5,083 bases of DNA from Patescibacteria group bacterium (GTDB lineage: Bacteria; Patescibacteriota; WWE3; UBA101185; UBA10185): the NCBI GenBank assembly GCA_018056275.1, contig JAGPFW010000046.1, forward strand, positions 1 to 5,083. The letters are read 5' to 3'. Within the stretch, counting starts at the first letter, position 1. Every line of letters starts with the position of its first letter. The position numbers were made by a program, and so were the translations under genes. The notes beneath the pieces are model-generated. The model was not told the DNA's origin. It worked only from the letters and a program-made list of their open reading frames with translations, and did not search any database. Below are positions 1 through 5,083 of this stretch, piece after piece.

Positions 1-1
1 C

Positions 2-415
2 AAAATCTCTTCGTTTAGGAAAATTTTATATAATGCGAGCACCACATCCGAAGAATTGACCAATCTTCTTTCTAGTCCAGAATTTTTGGAAATATCGGAA
101 TATTTACGCTCAAAGAACATCTCCCACATGGATATAGACTCTGTGGAGAAAGCACTCTCCGAATACAAGGAGTATCTTAAAGGGCTTCCTGTTATAAGGA
201 TAAAACTGGCTAATGAGAAAATAGATACTAGTAGAATTTATGCGTGGTTTAGGCAACATGTTGTGTCAGAAACTGATTTTTCCTTTGATATAGATATAGA
301 TGAATCTATTTTAGGGGGTATTGTAGTCTACTGGAAGGGAAAAGTTGTTGATTGTTCACTAAAGACCTTATTATCTGATTATTTTGGAAAGGAGGATAAT
401 CATGTATTTGGGTAA
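2..415 (+). CDS. atpH: F-type ATP synthase delta subunit, C-terminal part (5' truncated)
   Basis: Delta (the OSCP homologue) sits on top of the alpha3beta3 head and joins it to the peripheral stalk of the F1Fo ATP synthase. The frame is open from base 2 to the TAA at 413-415, giving 137 visible residues. There is no obvious start in the window, because the TTG at 56 lies mid-frame with open coding sequence before it, so the true start lies upstream. The C-terminal part carries the family hallmark: 'DESILGGIVVYWKGKVVDCSLKTLL' in two pieces, 'ILGGIVVYWKG' and 'KVVDCSLKTLL', matching the usual GG-(hydrophobic)-G-(D/K)-K-V-(I/V)-D-x-S-x-(R/K)-x-x-L pattern. The preceding helical part is not recognisable by eye. 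Bacterial delta is usually about 175-185 residues, so perhaps 40 residues are missing. The position directly before atpA is the canonical place for atpH. The last 14 bases overlap atpA. The family call is fairly safe; the N-terminal domain cannot be judged. Confidence 0.85.
   Translation, partial: KISSFRKILYNASTTSEELTNLLSSPEFLEISEYLRSKNISHMDIDSVEKALSEYKEYLKGLPVIRIKLANEKIDTSRIYAWFRQHVVSETDFSFDIDIDESILGGIVVYWKGKVVDCSLKTLLSDYFGKEDNHVFG
389..395 (+). promoter_or_regulatory. Strong Shine-Dalgarno for atpA
   Basis: AAGGAGG lies six bases before the ATG at 402, an ideal ribosome binding site. It is inside the delta coding region. It selects the ATG at 402 over the in-frame TTG at 384, which would lie upstream of this site. 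Confidence 0.85.
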
Positions 416-1886
416 AAGTTTTGACGATTATCTTTCCTCTTCAAATGAGATAGGTTTTGTTGAAGTACTTAAATTCCCTTTGGTAGGTGTTTCTGGTCTT
501 CCAAATGCTTTTATAGGAGAGGTTGTTGTTTTTTCTAGCAATTCTCTGGGTATGGTTTTTTCTTTGGAGGAGGACACCGCGTTGATTTTGTTGCTTGGTG
601 AATTTCCCATATCCGTAGGTGAGAAAGTTACTCGCACTGGTAATTTATTGCAAGTCATGGCGGGGTCTTCTTTACTTGGTGGTGCTTTTAACCCATTGGG
701 CAAGGAAATATTTGGAAGGTACCTACCTCTTGAGGAGATGAGCATCATGGATGTATTTGCAGAGCCCCCAGATTTTTCCTCTAGAAACCATATAAAGGAT
801 CCCTTAGAGACAGGTGTTTCTATTGTGGATCTTATGGTTCCATTGGGAAAAGGTCAAAGGGAATTAATAATAGGGGATAGAAAATCTGGTAAAACTGAGT
901 TCCTTTTGCAGACAATACTTTCTCAAATAAATAAGGGTAGTATATGCATATATGCCTCTATAGGAAAAAATAAGACTGATATTTTAAATGTTTTAGATTT
1001 TGCACGCGAGAGCAAGAACTCCGATAATTTTATACTTGTATGTTCAAGCGCCTCCGATTCTCCTGGGGAGATATATTTAACTCCTTATACGGCAATGGCC
1101 TACGCTGAGTATTTTAGGGATCAGGGTGAAGATGTGCTTTTAATTTTGGATGATCTGACAACACATGCCATTTATTACAGGGAAATGTCACTAATTGCGG
1201 GGAGTTTTCCGGGAAGAGGATCTTATCCTGGTGATATTTTTTATACTCATTCACAACTTCTAGAAAGAGCTGGTAATTTTAATGTAAATGGTCGCCCTTG
1301 CGCTATAACTTGTCTTCCTGTGGCAGATACTACTGAAGGGGATATATCGGGTTTTATTCAGACAAACCTTATGTCAATGACTGACGGACATATATTTTTT
1401 GATGAGTCTCTCTTTGATTCTGGTAGAAGACCCGCCGTAAATACTTTTTTGTCGGTTACCCGTGTGGGAAGGCAGGTTCAATCAAAATTACACAAGAGCT
1501 TAAATAGGGAACTTACGGGGTTTATGAATCTTTTAAGAAAACATGAGAAATTTGTTCATTTTGGTGCGGAAATTAGCGAGGGGATTAAATCCTCCCTGGA
1601 GACAGGAGCAAAGCTAGAAGCTTTTTTTAATCAATCTCCAAGGTTTGTTTATCCCCAAAAAATTCAGTACTTACTCTTTACCCTATTGTGGGGCGGTCTT
1701 ATTACTGTCAAACAAATAAACGGTCTTAGATTTTTGGGTGAAAAATTAGTAGATTCTTACTCTCAAGACAGTAACTTTAGAAATTACGTTGACAGCTTAT
1801 TTAATGAGGACATGGATTTTAATGATCTTTTGGCTAAGGTTATGCAAGAGAAGGAAAGTATTAAGGAAATTTTAGGAATTCAGTAA
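402..1886 (+). CDS. atpA: F-type ATP synthase alpha subunit
   Basis: Alpha alternates with beta in the F1 hexamer, carries the non-catalytic nucleotide site and supplies the arginine finger to the catalytic site of beta. The protein is 494 residues, close to the usual 500-510. The N-terminal beta-barrel covers about residues 16-85 ('SLEEDTA'). Walker A is GDRKSGKT at 158-165 and the Walker B region is LLILDD at 246-251. 'SYPGDIFYTHSQLLERAG' is at 274-291, 'TNLMSMTDG' at 321-329, and the arginine finger is R354 in SVTRVG. The ATG at 402 follows a strong AAGGAGG and overlaps atpH by 14 bases. Oddities: only about 15 residues precede the barrel, against about 27 in E. coli. The P-loop Gln is Lys (K161), and the Gln of the usual 'AIGQK' is Lys (K189). 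About four extra residues sit near 381-384, in the helix normally reading LAQYREL...FAQFG. Family and function are certain; the substitutions are read by eye alignment. Confidence 0.97.
   Translation: MYLGKSFDDYLSSSNEIGFVEVLKFPLVGVSGLPNAFIGEVVVFSSNSLGMVFSLEEDTALILLLGEFPISVGEKVTRTGNLLQVMAGSSLLGGAFNPLGKEIFGRYLPLEEMSIMDVFAEPPDFSSRNHIKDPLETGVSIVDLMVPLGKGQRELIIGDRKSGKTEFLLQTILSQINKGSICIYASIGKNKTDILNVLDFARESKNSDNFILVCSSASDSPGEIYLTPYTAMAYAEYFRDQGEDVLLILDDLTTHAIYYREMSLIAGSFPGRGSYPGDIFYTHSQLLERAGNFNVNGRPCAITCLPVADTTEGDISGFIQTNLMSMTDGHIFFDESLFDSGRRPAVNTFLSVTRVGRQVQSKLHKSLNRELTGFMNLLRKHEKFVHFGAEISEGIKSSLETGAKLEAFFNQSPRFVYPQKIQYLLFTLLWGGLITVKQINGLRFLGEKLVDSYSQDSNFRNYVDSLFNEDMDFNDLLAKVMQEKESIKEILGIQ
1874..1877 (+). 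promoter_or_regulatory. Ribosome binding site of atpG
   Basis: AGGA lies eight bases before the ATG at 1886, within the last codons of atpA. With the stop/start overlap TAATG at 1884-1888 it suggests that ribosomes finishing alpha re-initiate on gamma. Confidence 0.55.
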
Positions 1887-2767
1887 TGATTGATGTAAAA
1901 AGAGAAATGGCAGAATTAAGCAGCTTTAAAGATATTGCTCAAACATATCAGGAAGTTGCCGCTCTTCGTATGAGGAAAATCAAGGATTTTGTTTTGAGAA
2001 ACAGAGAGTTTCTTTCGGGTTTGGCAACTGTTTTTGCTCGGGTGAAATTGTCATATGAGGAGGGTCTTAGGGAGTTTTTGAAAAGTCAAGGTATAAAAGG
2101 GGAGGAAGCCCAAGAGGAGTATATTGCGAAAATGAATTTCACCGTCAAAAATGGTCGTGACGCATTAATTTTTATTTCAGCAAATACTGGTTTATATGGA
2201 GATATTATTGTGCGCATTTTTGATTATTTTTGTAAGCATATTGATACCAAATCAGATGTTTTTATTGTGGGCAGGGTTGGTAAGATTCTTTTTGAACAAA
2301 GATTTCCGGGTAAGGAATACAGGTATTTTGAAATCTCCGACAAATCTCCTGAGCCTATGGTAGTGAACGAAATGATGCATACTCTAGAAGCTTATGACCA
2401 CATTATAGTTTTTCATGGGAAATACAATGACATTTTGACCCAAACACCTTCGCAAACTAGTGTTTCTGGTGATAGATTGTCTCTGGAGGTTAAAGAGGAC
2501 CTTAAAAAGATTAATTGTATATTTGAGCCCAATATAGAAGAAGTTTTTAATTTTTTTGAAAAGGAAATAAAGACTACCTTATTTGATCAAGCTTTATATG
2601 AGGCTTCTCTAAGCAAGTTTACGTCTCGTATGGTTAGTTTGGATGGCGCTACTAGCAATGTGACTGACCTTTTGGGAAAATTATCCTTTAGACAATCTTC
2701 CTTAAAGCACAGGAAGCTAGATAAAGAGAAGAATACAGTATTATCAAATGTAGTTTTTGGAGAATAA
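1886..2767 (+). CDS. atpG: F-type ATP synthase gamma subunit
   Basis: Gamma is the central rotor shaft. Its N- and C-terminal helices form a coiled coil inside the alpha3beta3 ring and its Rossmann-like middle domain contacts epsilon and the c-ring. The product is 293 residues, normal for the family. The N-terminal helix has 'EVAALRMRKIKD' at 23-34, matching the usual MVAAxKMRK pattern. 'ISANTGLYGDI' at 97-107 corresponds to the conserved SSDRGLCGGLN turn. The C-terminal helix has 'SRMVSLDGATSN' at 247-258, corresponding to the canonical SRMxAMxxATxN. The extreme C-terminus differs: the usual YNKARQAxITQE becomes SLKHRKLDKEKN at 272-283. This keeps the Arg (R276) but replaces the following Gln by Lys (K277), and the tail looks a few residues longer. 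The ATG shares one base with the atpA stop, so it is cotranscribed and probably translationally coupled. Sequence divergence is greatest in the middle domain, as usual for gamma. Confidence 0.93.
   Translation: MIDVKREMAELSSFKDIAQTYQEVAALRMRKIKDFVLRNREFLSGLATVFARVKLSYEEGLREFLKSQGIKGEEAQEEYIAKMNFTVKNGRDALIFISANTGLYGDIIVRIFDYFCKHIDTKSDVFIVGRVGKILFEQRFPGKEYRYFEISDKSPEPMVVNEMMHTLEAYDHIIVFHGKYNDILTQTPSQTSVSGDRLSLEVKEDLKKINCIFEPNIEEVFNFFEKEIKTTLFDQALYEASLSKFTSRMVSLDGATSNVTDLLGKLSFRQSSLKHRKLDKEKNTVLSNVVFGE
2759..2762 (+). promoter_or_regulatory. Ribosome binding site of atpD
   Basis: GGAG lies six bases before the ATG at 2769 and inside the last gamma codons. It favours the ATG over the in-frame TTG at 2757, which would begin before this site and add only four residues. 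Confidence 0.65.
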
Positions 2768-2768
2768 A

Positions 2769-4163
2769 ATGACAGATAATAACATTATAAATAATGATGG
2801 GGACCATGGAGTGGTTATTGGAATTAAGAAGCATGTTTTGGAAGTGGAGTTTTTAGGTAAAACCCAACCCTTTATTCATGAAGTGCTAAAGGGGGAAAAA
2901 TCAGATCTTTTGGTATATAGATCCTCTGGTAGAAACAGGTTTTATTGCATAGCTTTGGGGTTTGCCGCCGATTTTAAAAGGGGATCCAAGGTCTTTTGTA
3001 CAGGCAGTACAATTAGAATTCCCGCAGGAAATTCAGTTTTAGGGCGTGTCCTTAATTCAGTTGGTATACCCCGTGATGGTGGTTCTCAGATTGACTCAGA
3101 AAAAAAGATTCCAGTTTATAGAGAATCATCTAACTACGATAAAATATCCAATTCAAGGACAGTCATGCAAACAGGGATAAAAGTAATAGATTTTTTTACG
3201 CCTCTTCTTATGGAAGGTAAAATTGGGTTGTTTGGAGGAGCTGGTGTAGGGAAGACCGTTCTTTTAACAGAAATATTGCACAATGTCATTAATAGAGGTG
3301 ACAATAACACGGTATCTGTTTTTGCTGGTGTGGGTGAAAGGACTAGGGAGGGACATGAACTATACTCTGAACTAGCAGAAAAGGGTGTACTCTCAAATAC
3401 TGCGCTTGTTTTTGGCACAATGGGTGAGAGCCCATCTAAAAGATTCCTCGCGGCACATTCCGGTGTAGCTTTGGCAGAATATTTCAGAGATGAAGAGAAA
3501 AAGAATGTTCTTTTCTTTGTAGATAACATGTTTAGATATGCACAAGCAGGTAATGAGATCTCTCTGCTAACTAAGAGTATCCCCTCTGAGGATGGTTACC
3601 AACCAACACTAATGTCAGAACTTTCATACATACATGAGAGGCTAATATCTACTAAGGAAGCACATGTCACAACAATAGAAGCCATCTATGTACCAGCCGA
3701 TGATCTTTTGGATAGTGCTGTTCAATCTATTTTTAAGTATTTAGATTCTGAAATCGTTTTATCCAGAGATGTATATCAGGAAGGAAGGTTTCCAGCTGTT
3801 GACATATTGTCTTCTGATTCTAGTGCCTTAAGTCCTACAATTGTCACATCTTTGCACTATAAAGTGGCCTTAGATGCGAGAAGCCTTTTGAAAAAGGCAC
3901 AATCTTTGGAGAGGATTGTTTCCTTAGTTGGTGAGTCTGAATTAAATGAGGAAGACAGGACATTATATCAAAGAGCCCAAAAAATAAAGAACTATATGAC
4001 CCAAAATTTTTCTGTGGCATCTAAGCAGACAGGGAAGGCTGGCGATTATGTTCCGCTTGATACTACTGTGGCGGATGTAAAGGAGATATTGGATGGAAAA
4101 TGCGACAAAATAAATGCTGATAAGTTTTTATTTGTTGCAGGTTTAGATTCCATTCAAGAATAG
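2769..4163 (+). CDS. atpD: F-type ATP synthase beta subunit (catalytic)
   Basis: Beta makes or hydrolyses ATP at the three catalytic sites of F1. The product is 464 residues, in the family range. Key features in order are the N-terminal barrel (about 14-85), Walker A GGAGVGKT at 156-163 with K162 and T163, and GERTREG at 189-195 with the catalytic Glu E190. The Walker B Asp is D252 in 'VLFFVDNMFRYAQAGNE'. 'IPSEDGYQPTL' follows at 271-281, the catch loop 'VPADDLLDSA' at 308-317, and a DELSEED-like 'ESELNEED' at 389-396. Several nearly invariant positions differ. The adenine-stacking Tyr of 'G-I/x-Y-PAVDP' is Phe (F341), and the usual DPLDSTSR is DILSSDSSALSP. The Phe of 'VAEVFTG' is Gln (Q420). 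The C-terminus stops about ten residues early. The start is the ATG one base after the gamma stop, behind GGAG. This is the most confident call in the window; activity is inferred from the intact catalytic residues. Confidence 0.98.
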   Translation: MTDNNIINNDGDHGVVIGIKKHVLEVEFLGKTQPFIHEVLKGEKSDLLVYRSSGRNRFYCIALGFAADFKRGSKVFCTGSTIRIPAGNSVLGRVLNSVGIPRDGGSQIDSEKKIPVYRESSNYDKISNSRTVMQTGIKVIDFFTPLLMEGKIGLFGGAGVGKTVLLTEILHNVINRGDNNTVSVFAGVGERTREGHELYSELAEKGVLSNTALVFGTMGESPSKRFLAAHSGVALAEYFRDEEKKNVLFFVDNMFRYAQAGNEISLLTKSIPSEDGYQPTLMSELSYIHERLISTKEAHVTTIEAIYVPADDLLDSAVQSIFKYLDSEIVLSRDVYQEGRFPAVDILSSDSSALSPTIVTSLHYKVALDARSLLKKAQSLERIVSLVGESELNEEDRTLYQRAQKIKNYMTQNFSVASKQTGKAGDYVPLDTTVADVKEILDGKCDKINADKFLFVAGLDSIQE

Positions 4164-4217
4164 TATTAAAATAGCGTTTTTTTCGCGTAGTTCTTTAGAG
4201 GTCTAAATAATACAAGT
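4164..4217 (+). other. 54-base gap between atpD and atpC
   Basis: This is the only real spacer in the operon. It is AT-rich and holds GCG-T7-CGC at 4174-4186, a stem too short to call a terminator, and the palindrome at 4194-4207. An AT-rich 'TAAATAAT' at 4204-4211 resembles a -10 box, but I see no matching -35. A separate promoter or processing site for atpC is possible but not shown. Confidence 0.4.
4194..4207 (+). repeat. 14-base palindrome upstream of atpC
   Basis: TTTAGA-GG-TCTAAA is a perfect inverted repeat of six bases with a two-base centre. As RNA it can form a five-pair stem (TTTAG/CTAAA) with an AGGT loop. It ends ten bases before the atpC ATG and contains AGAGG (4197-4201), the only Shine-Dalgarno-like sequence near that start. 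It could tune epsilon translation, be a protein-binding dyad, or be chance. The stem is AT-rich and weak. Confidence 0.4.
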
Positions 4218-4553
4218 ATGTCAAAAATAAAACTAGTAAAAAATACTCTACCTTCAAAGCTACTTGAAAAAGGTCTAGAACTAAGAGTGTCTATACGAGA
4301 TAGAAGAAAAATATTGTTTGATGGTACCGCCAATTCTGTTAGTTCCTTTAATTCAGTTGGTGAATTTGATGTACTTCCACAACATGCGAATTTTATATCC
4401 TTAATCAAGGACAAGGTAATTTTAGATAAGGGAACCCCCCAAGAAGAGGTATTTGAAATTGAAACAGGCCTTATAAGTGTGGACGAACAGGGAGTTAATG
4501 TTTACGCAGGAATAAGCGGCACCACAATTCCTTCTGGAGTTAAGGGAAAATAA
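4218..4553 (+). CDS. atpC: F-type ATP synthase epsilon subunit, beta-sandwich domain only
   Basis: Epsilon binds the foot of gamma and couples it to the c-ring. The protein is 111 residues against about 135-140 for the usual two-domain form. Residues 21-98 fit the N-terminal beta-sandwich: 'LRVSIRDRRKILFDGTANSV' (22-41), then 'GEFDVLPQHANFISLI' (48-63), matching the usual GE-(L/F)-(G/D)-(I/V)-LPxHA core, then 'FEIETGLISVDEQGVNVYAG' (79-98), the usual (hydrophobic)-x-GG-x-(hydrophobic) strand pair. After it only a short Gly/Ser/Lys tail remains. The C-terminal two-helix domain, which in many bacteria inhibits ATP hydrolysis, is absent. About 20 residues precede the sandwich, with several Lys; most epsilons have under ten. 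The ATG at 4218 is the first start after the in-frame TAG at 4188-4190. The GTG at 4287 would remove the extension but has no better ribosome site. Position after atpD supports the call. Confidence 0.87.
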   Translation: MSKIKLVKNTLPSKLLEKGLELRVSIRDRRKILFDGTANSVSSFNSVGEFDVLPQHANFISLIKDKVILDKGTPQEEVFEIETGLISVDEQGVNVYAGISGTTIPSGVKGK

Positions 4554-4573
4554 TTTATTTTTTATTTGGTCCA
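4554..4573. other. 20-base convergent gap between atpC and rplA
   Basis: The two stop codons face each other across 20 bases that are nearly all A/T. On the + strand a weak hairpin in the last atpC codons (CCTT at 4530-4533 with AAGG at 4542-4545) is followed by the T-rich tract from 4554. This could be a poor intrinsic terminator for the ATP synthase operon. No hairpin with a following T-run is visible for rplA on the - strand. Confidence 0.3.
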
Positions 4574-5083
4574 CTAAGACACCTCTACTTCAAAGCTTTT
4601 ACCCATTGTGGTTTTTATAAAAACGGATTTTATGAAAGTTGATGCTGCTTTAGACGGCTTATTTTGTCTCAAAGTGGTGAGTAATTTAGATAGATTCTCT
4701 TCCAATTTTTCATTCTCCCAAGAGGATTTTCCAATTATGGTGTGAATTATAGGAGCGTTTGGTTCAACTCTGACTTCCATTTGACCCTGTTTAAAATTCT
4801 CTACAGCTTCTTCAAGTTTTTCGGTTACGGTACCGCTCTTTGGATTTGGCATGACCCCTGCAGGTCCCAAGATCCCTGCCACTTTGGCTATTTTTGGCAT
4901 AAATTTGGGTTCGGTAATTAGTACATCAAAGTCTCTTCCTGGTAATAATTCTCCTTTCTCAATTTTTTGAATGTCTGACTCCACAAGGTTTAAATCTGCA
5001 GTCTCAACATTTTTTGATCCAAAAACAGCTATCTTTTTACTTTTTCCTGTACCGTGGGGAAGGGTGGTTGTATATCTTACAAT
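4574..5083 (-). CDS. rplA: 50S ribosomal protein L1 (uL1), N-terminus beyond window
   Basis: uL1 forms the mobile L1 stalk of the large ribosomal subunit near the E site, binding 23S rRNA. In many bacteria it also represses its own mRNA. The - strand frame is open from the window edge at 5083 to the TAG at 4576-4574, giving 169 residues. The GTG at 4984 is only an internal Val codon, because 33 in-frame codons upstream continue the family match. These begin 'IVRYTTTLPHGTGKSKKIAVF', corresponding to the conserved VR(G)xxxLPHGTGK..VAVF. The signature 'GILGPAGVMPNPKSGTV' lies at fragment residues 70-86, followed by 'EVRVEPNAPIIHTIIGKSSW' and a closing 'IKTTMGKSFEVEVS' like the usual STMGP...VD end. 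Full-length L1 is about 230 residues, so roughly 60-65 N-terminal residues lie past the edge. It is convergent with the ATP synthase genes and so belongs to a different transcript, typically with rplK upstream. Confidence 0.96.
   Translation of the reverse strand: MVRYTTTLPHGTGKSKKIAVFGSKNVETADLNLVESDIQKIEKGELLPGRDFDVLITEPKFMPKIAKVAGILGPAGVMPNPKSGTVTEKLEEAVENFKQGQMEVRVEPNAPIIHTIIGKSSWENEKLEENLSKLLTTLRQNKPSKAASTFIKSVFIKTTMGKSFEVEVS

Noticed and set aside
56..58. TTG at 56 as the atpH start
   Set aside because: The frame is open upstream to the window edge and no SD precedes it. The C-terminal-type domain and short length show a truncated gene.
384..401. TTG at 384 as the atpA start
   Set aside because: The AAGGAGG at 389-395 lies downstream of this TTG and six bases before the ATG at 402, so the ATG is the better start.
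428..748. Open frame on the - strand opposite atpA
   Set aside because: Low-complexity Ser/Pro/Lys-rich translation with no recognisable motif, antisense to an obvious gene.
2757..2768. TTG at 2757 as the atpD start
   Set aside because: The GGAG site at 2759-2762 lies within it and fits the ATG at 2769. The extra four residues have no family support.
3134..3529. Open frame on the - strand opposite atpD
   Set aside because: Antisense to the conserved P-loop and GERTREG part of beta; the translation looks like a shadow frame.
402..4163. Alternative rotary ATPase (N-ATPase, V/A-type) or flagellar/type III secretion ATPase, or Rho
   Set aside because: Order delta-alpha-gamma-beta-epsilon, the distinct alpha and beta P-loops, and a gamma with a SRM..AT.N C-terminal helix fit F1. 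N-type operons usually begin with beta and epsilon, and V/A-type and secretion ATPases have no such gene set.
4174..4186. GCG-T7-CGC as an intrinsic terminator after atpD
   Set aside because: The stem is three pairs (five with a bulge), the T-run is in the loop rather than after the stem, and a further ATP synthase gene follows.
4166..4414. Open frame on the - strand across the spacer and atpC
   Set aside because: Its translation has no motif and it is antisense to the epsilon beta-sandwich core.
1..5083. Novel defence, mobile or CRISPR-like system
   Set aside because: All sequence beyond two short spacers belongs to six recognised housekeeping genes. No direct-repeat array, transposase or insertion boundary is visible.

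Overview
The window holds the F1 end of an F-type ATP synthase operon on the + strand, in the order delta (atpH, 5' truncated) - alpha (atpA) - gamma (atpG) - beta (atpD) - epsilon (atpC). A convergent gene for ribosomal protein uL1 (rplA) runs off the right edge on the - strand. All six coding regions are recognisable from conserved motifs. I see no RNA gene, mobile element, CRISPR array or defence-type system.

Organism: a bacterium with AT-rich DNA and the standard stop-codon reading. Every gene stays open under the standard code, glycine is encoded by GGN, and the visible stops are TAA or TAG. This argues against a lineage that recodes TGA as glycine. The subunits are unmistakable but strongly divergent. 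Alpha has a clipped N-terminus, beta ends early, and epsilon is a single beta-sandwich with a 'FDVLPQHANF' core and no C-terminal helical domain. From memory of the families this looks most like Candidate Phyla Radiation (Patescibacteria) ATP synthases. That placement is inference, not proof.

Layout: 2-415 is the end of delta. Alpha starts at 402 inside the delta gene behind a strong AAGGAGG. Gamma starts at 1886 on the last base of the alpha stop. Beta starts at 2769, one base after the gamma stop. These three junctions imply translational coupling. A 54-base gap (4164-4217) then precedes epsilon (4218-4553). It carries a 14-base palindrome containing the only Shine-Dalgarno-like sequence for that gene. 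A 20-base AT-rich gap separates the ends of epsilon and the convergent rplA (4574-5083).

How they work together: alpha3beta3 forms the nucleotide-binding hexamer, gamma is the rotor shaft inside it, epsilon caps the foot of gamma, and delta ties the top of the hexamer to the peripheral stalk. The membrane subunits a, c and b are not in view and presumably lie upstream. Catalytic motifs are intact, so the enzyme is probably functional. Several usually conserved secondary sites are changed: the adenine pocket of beta, the non-catalytic site of alpha, and the gamma/beta catch-loop contact. These, with the lost epsilon inhibitory domain, are the most interesting content of an otherwise ordinary housekeeping region.
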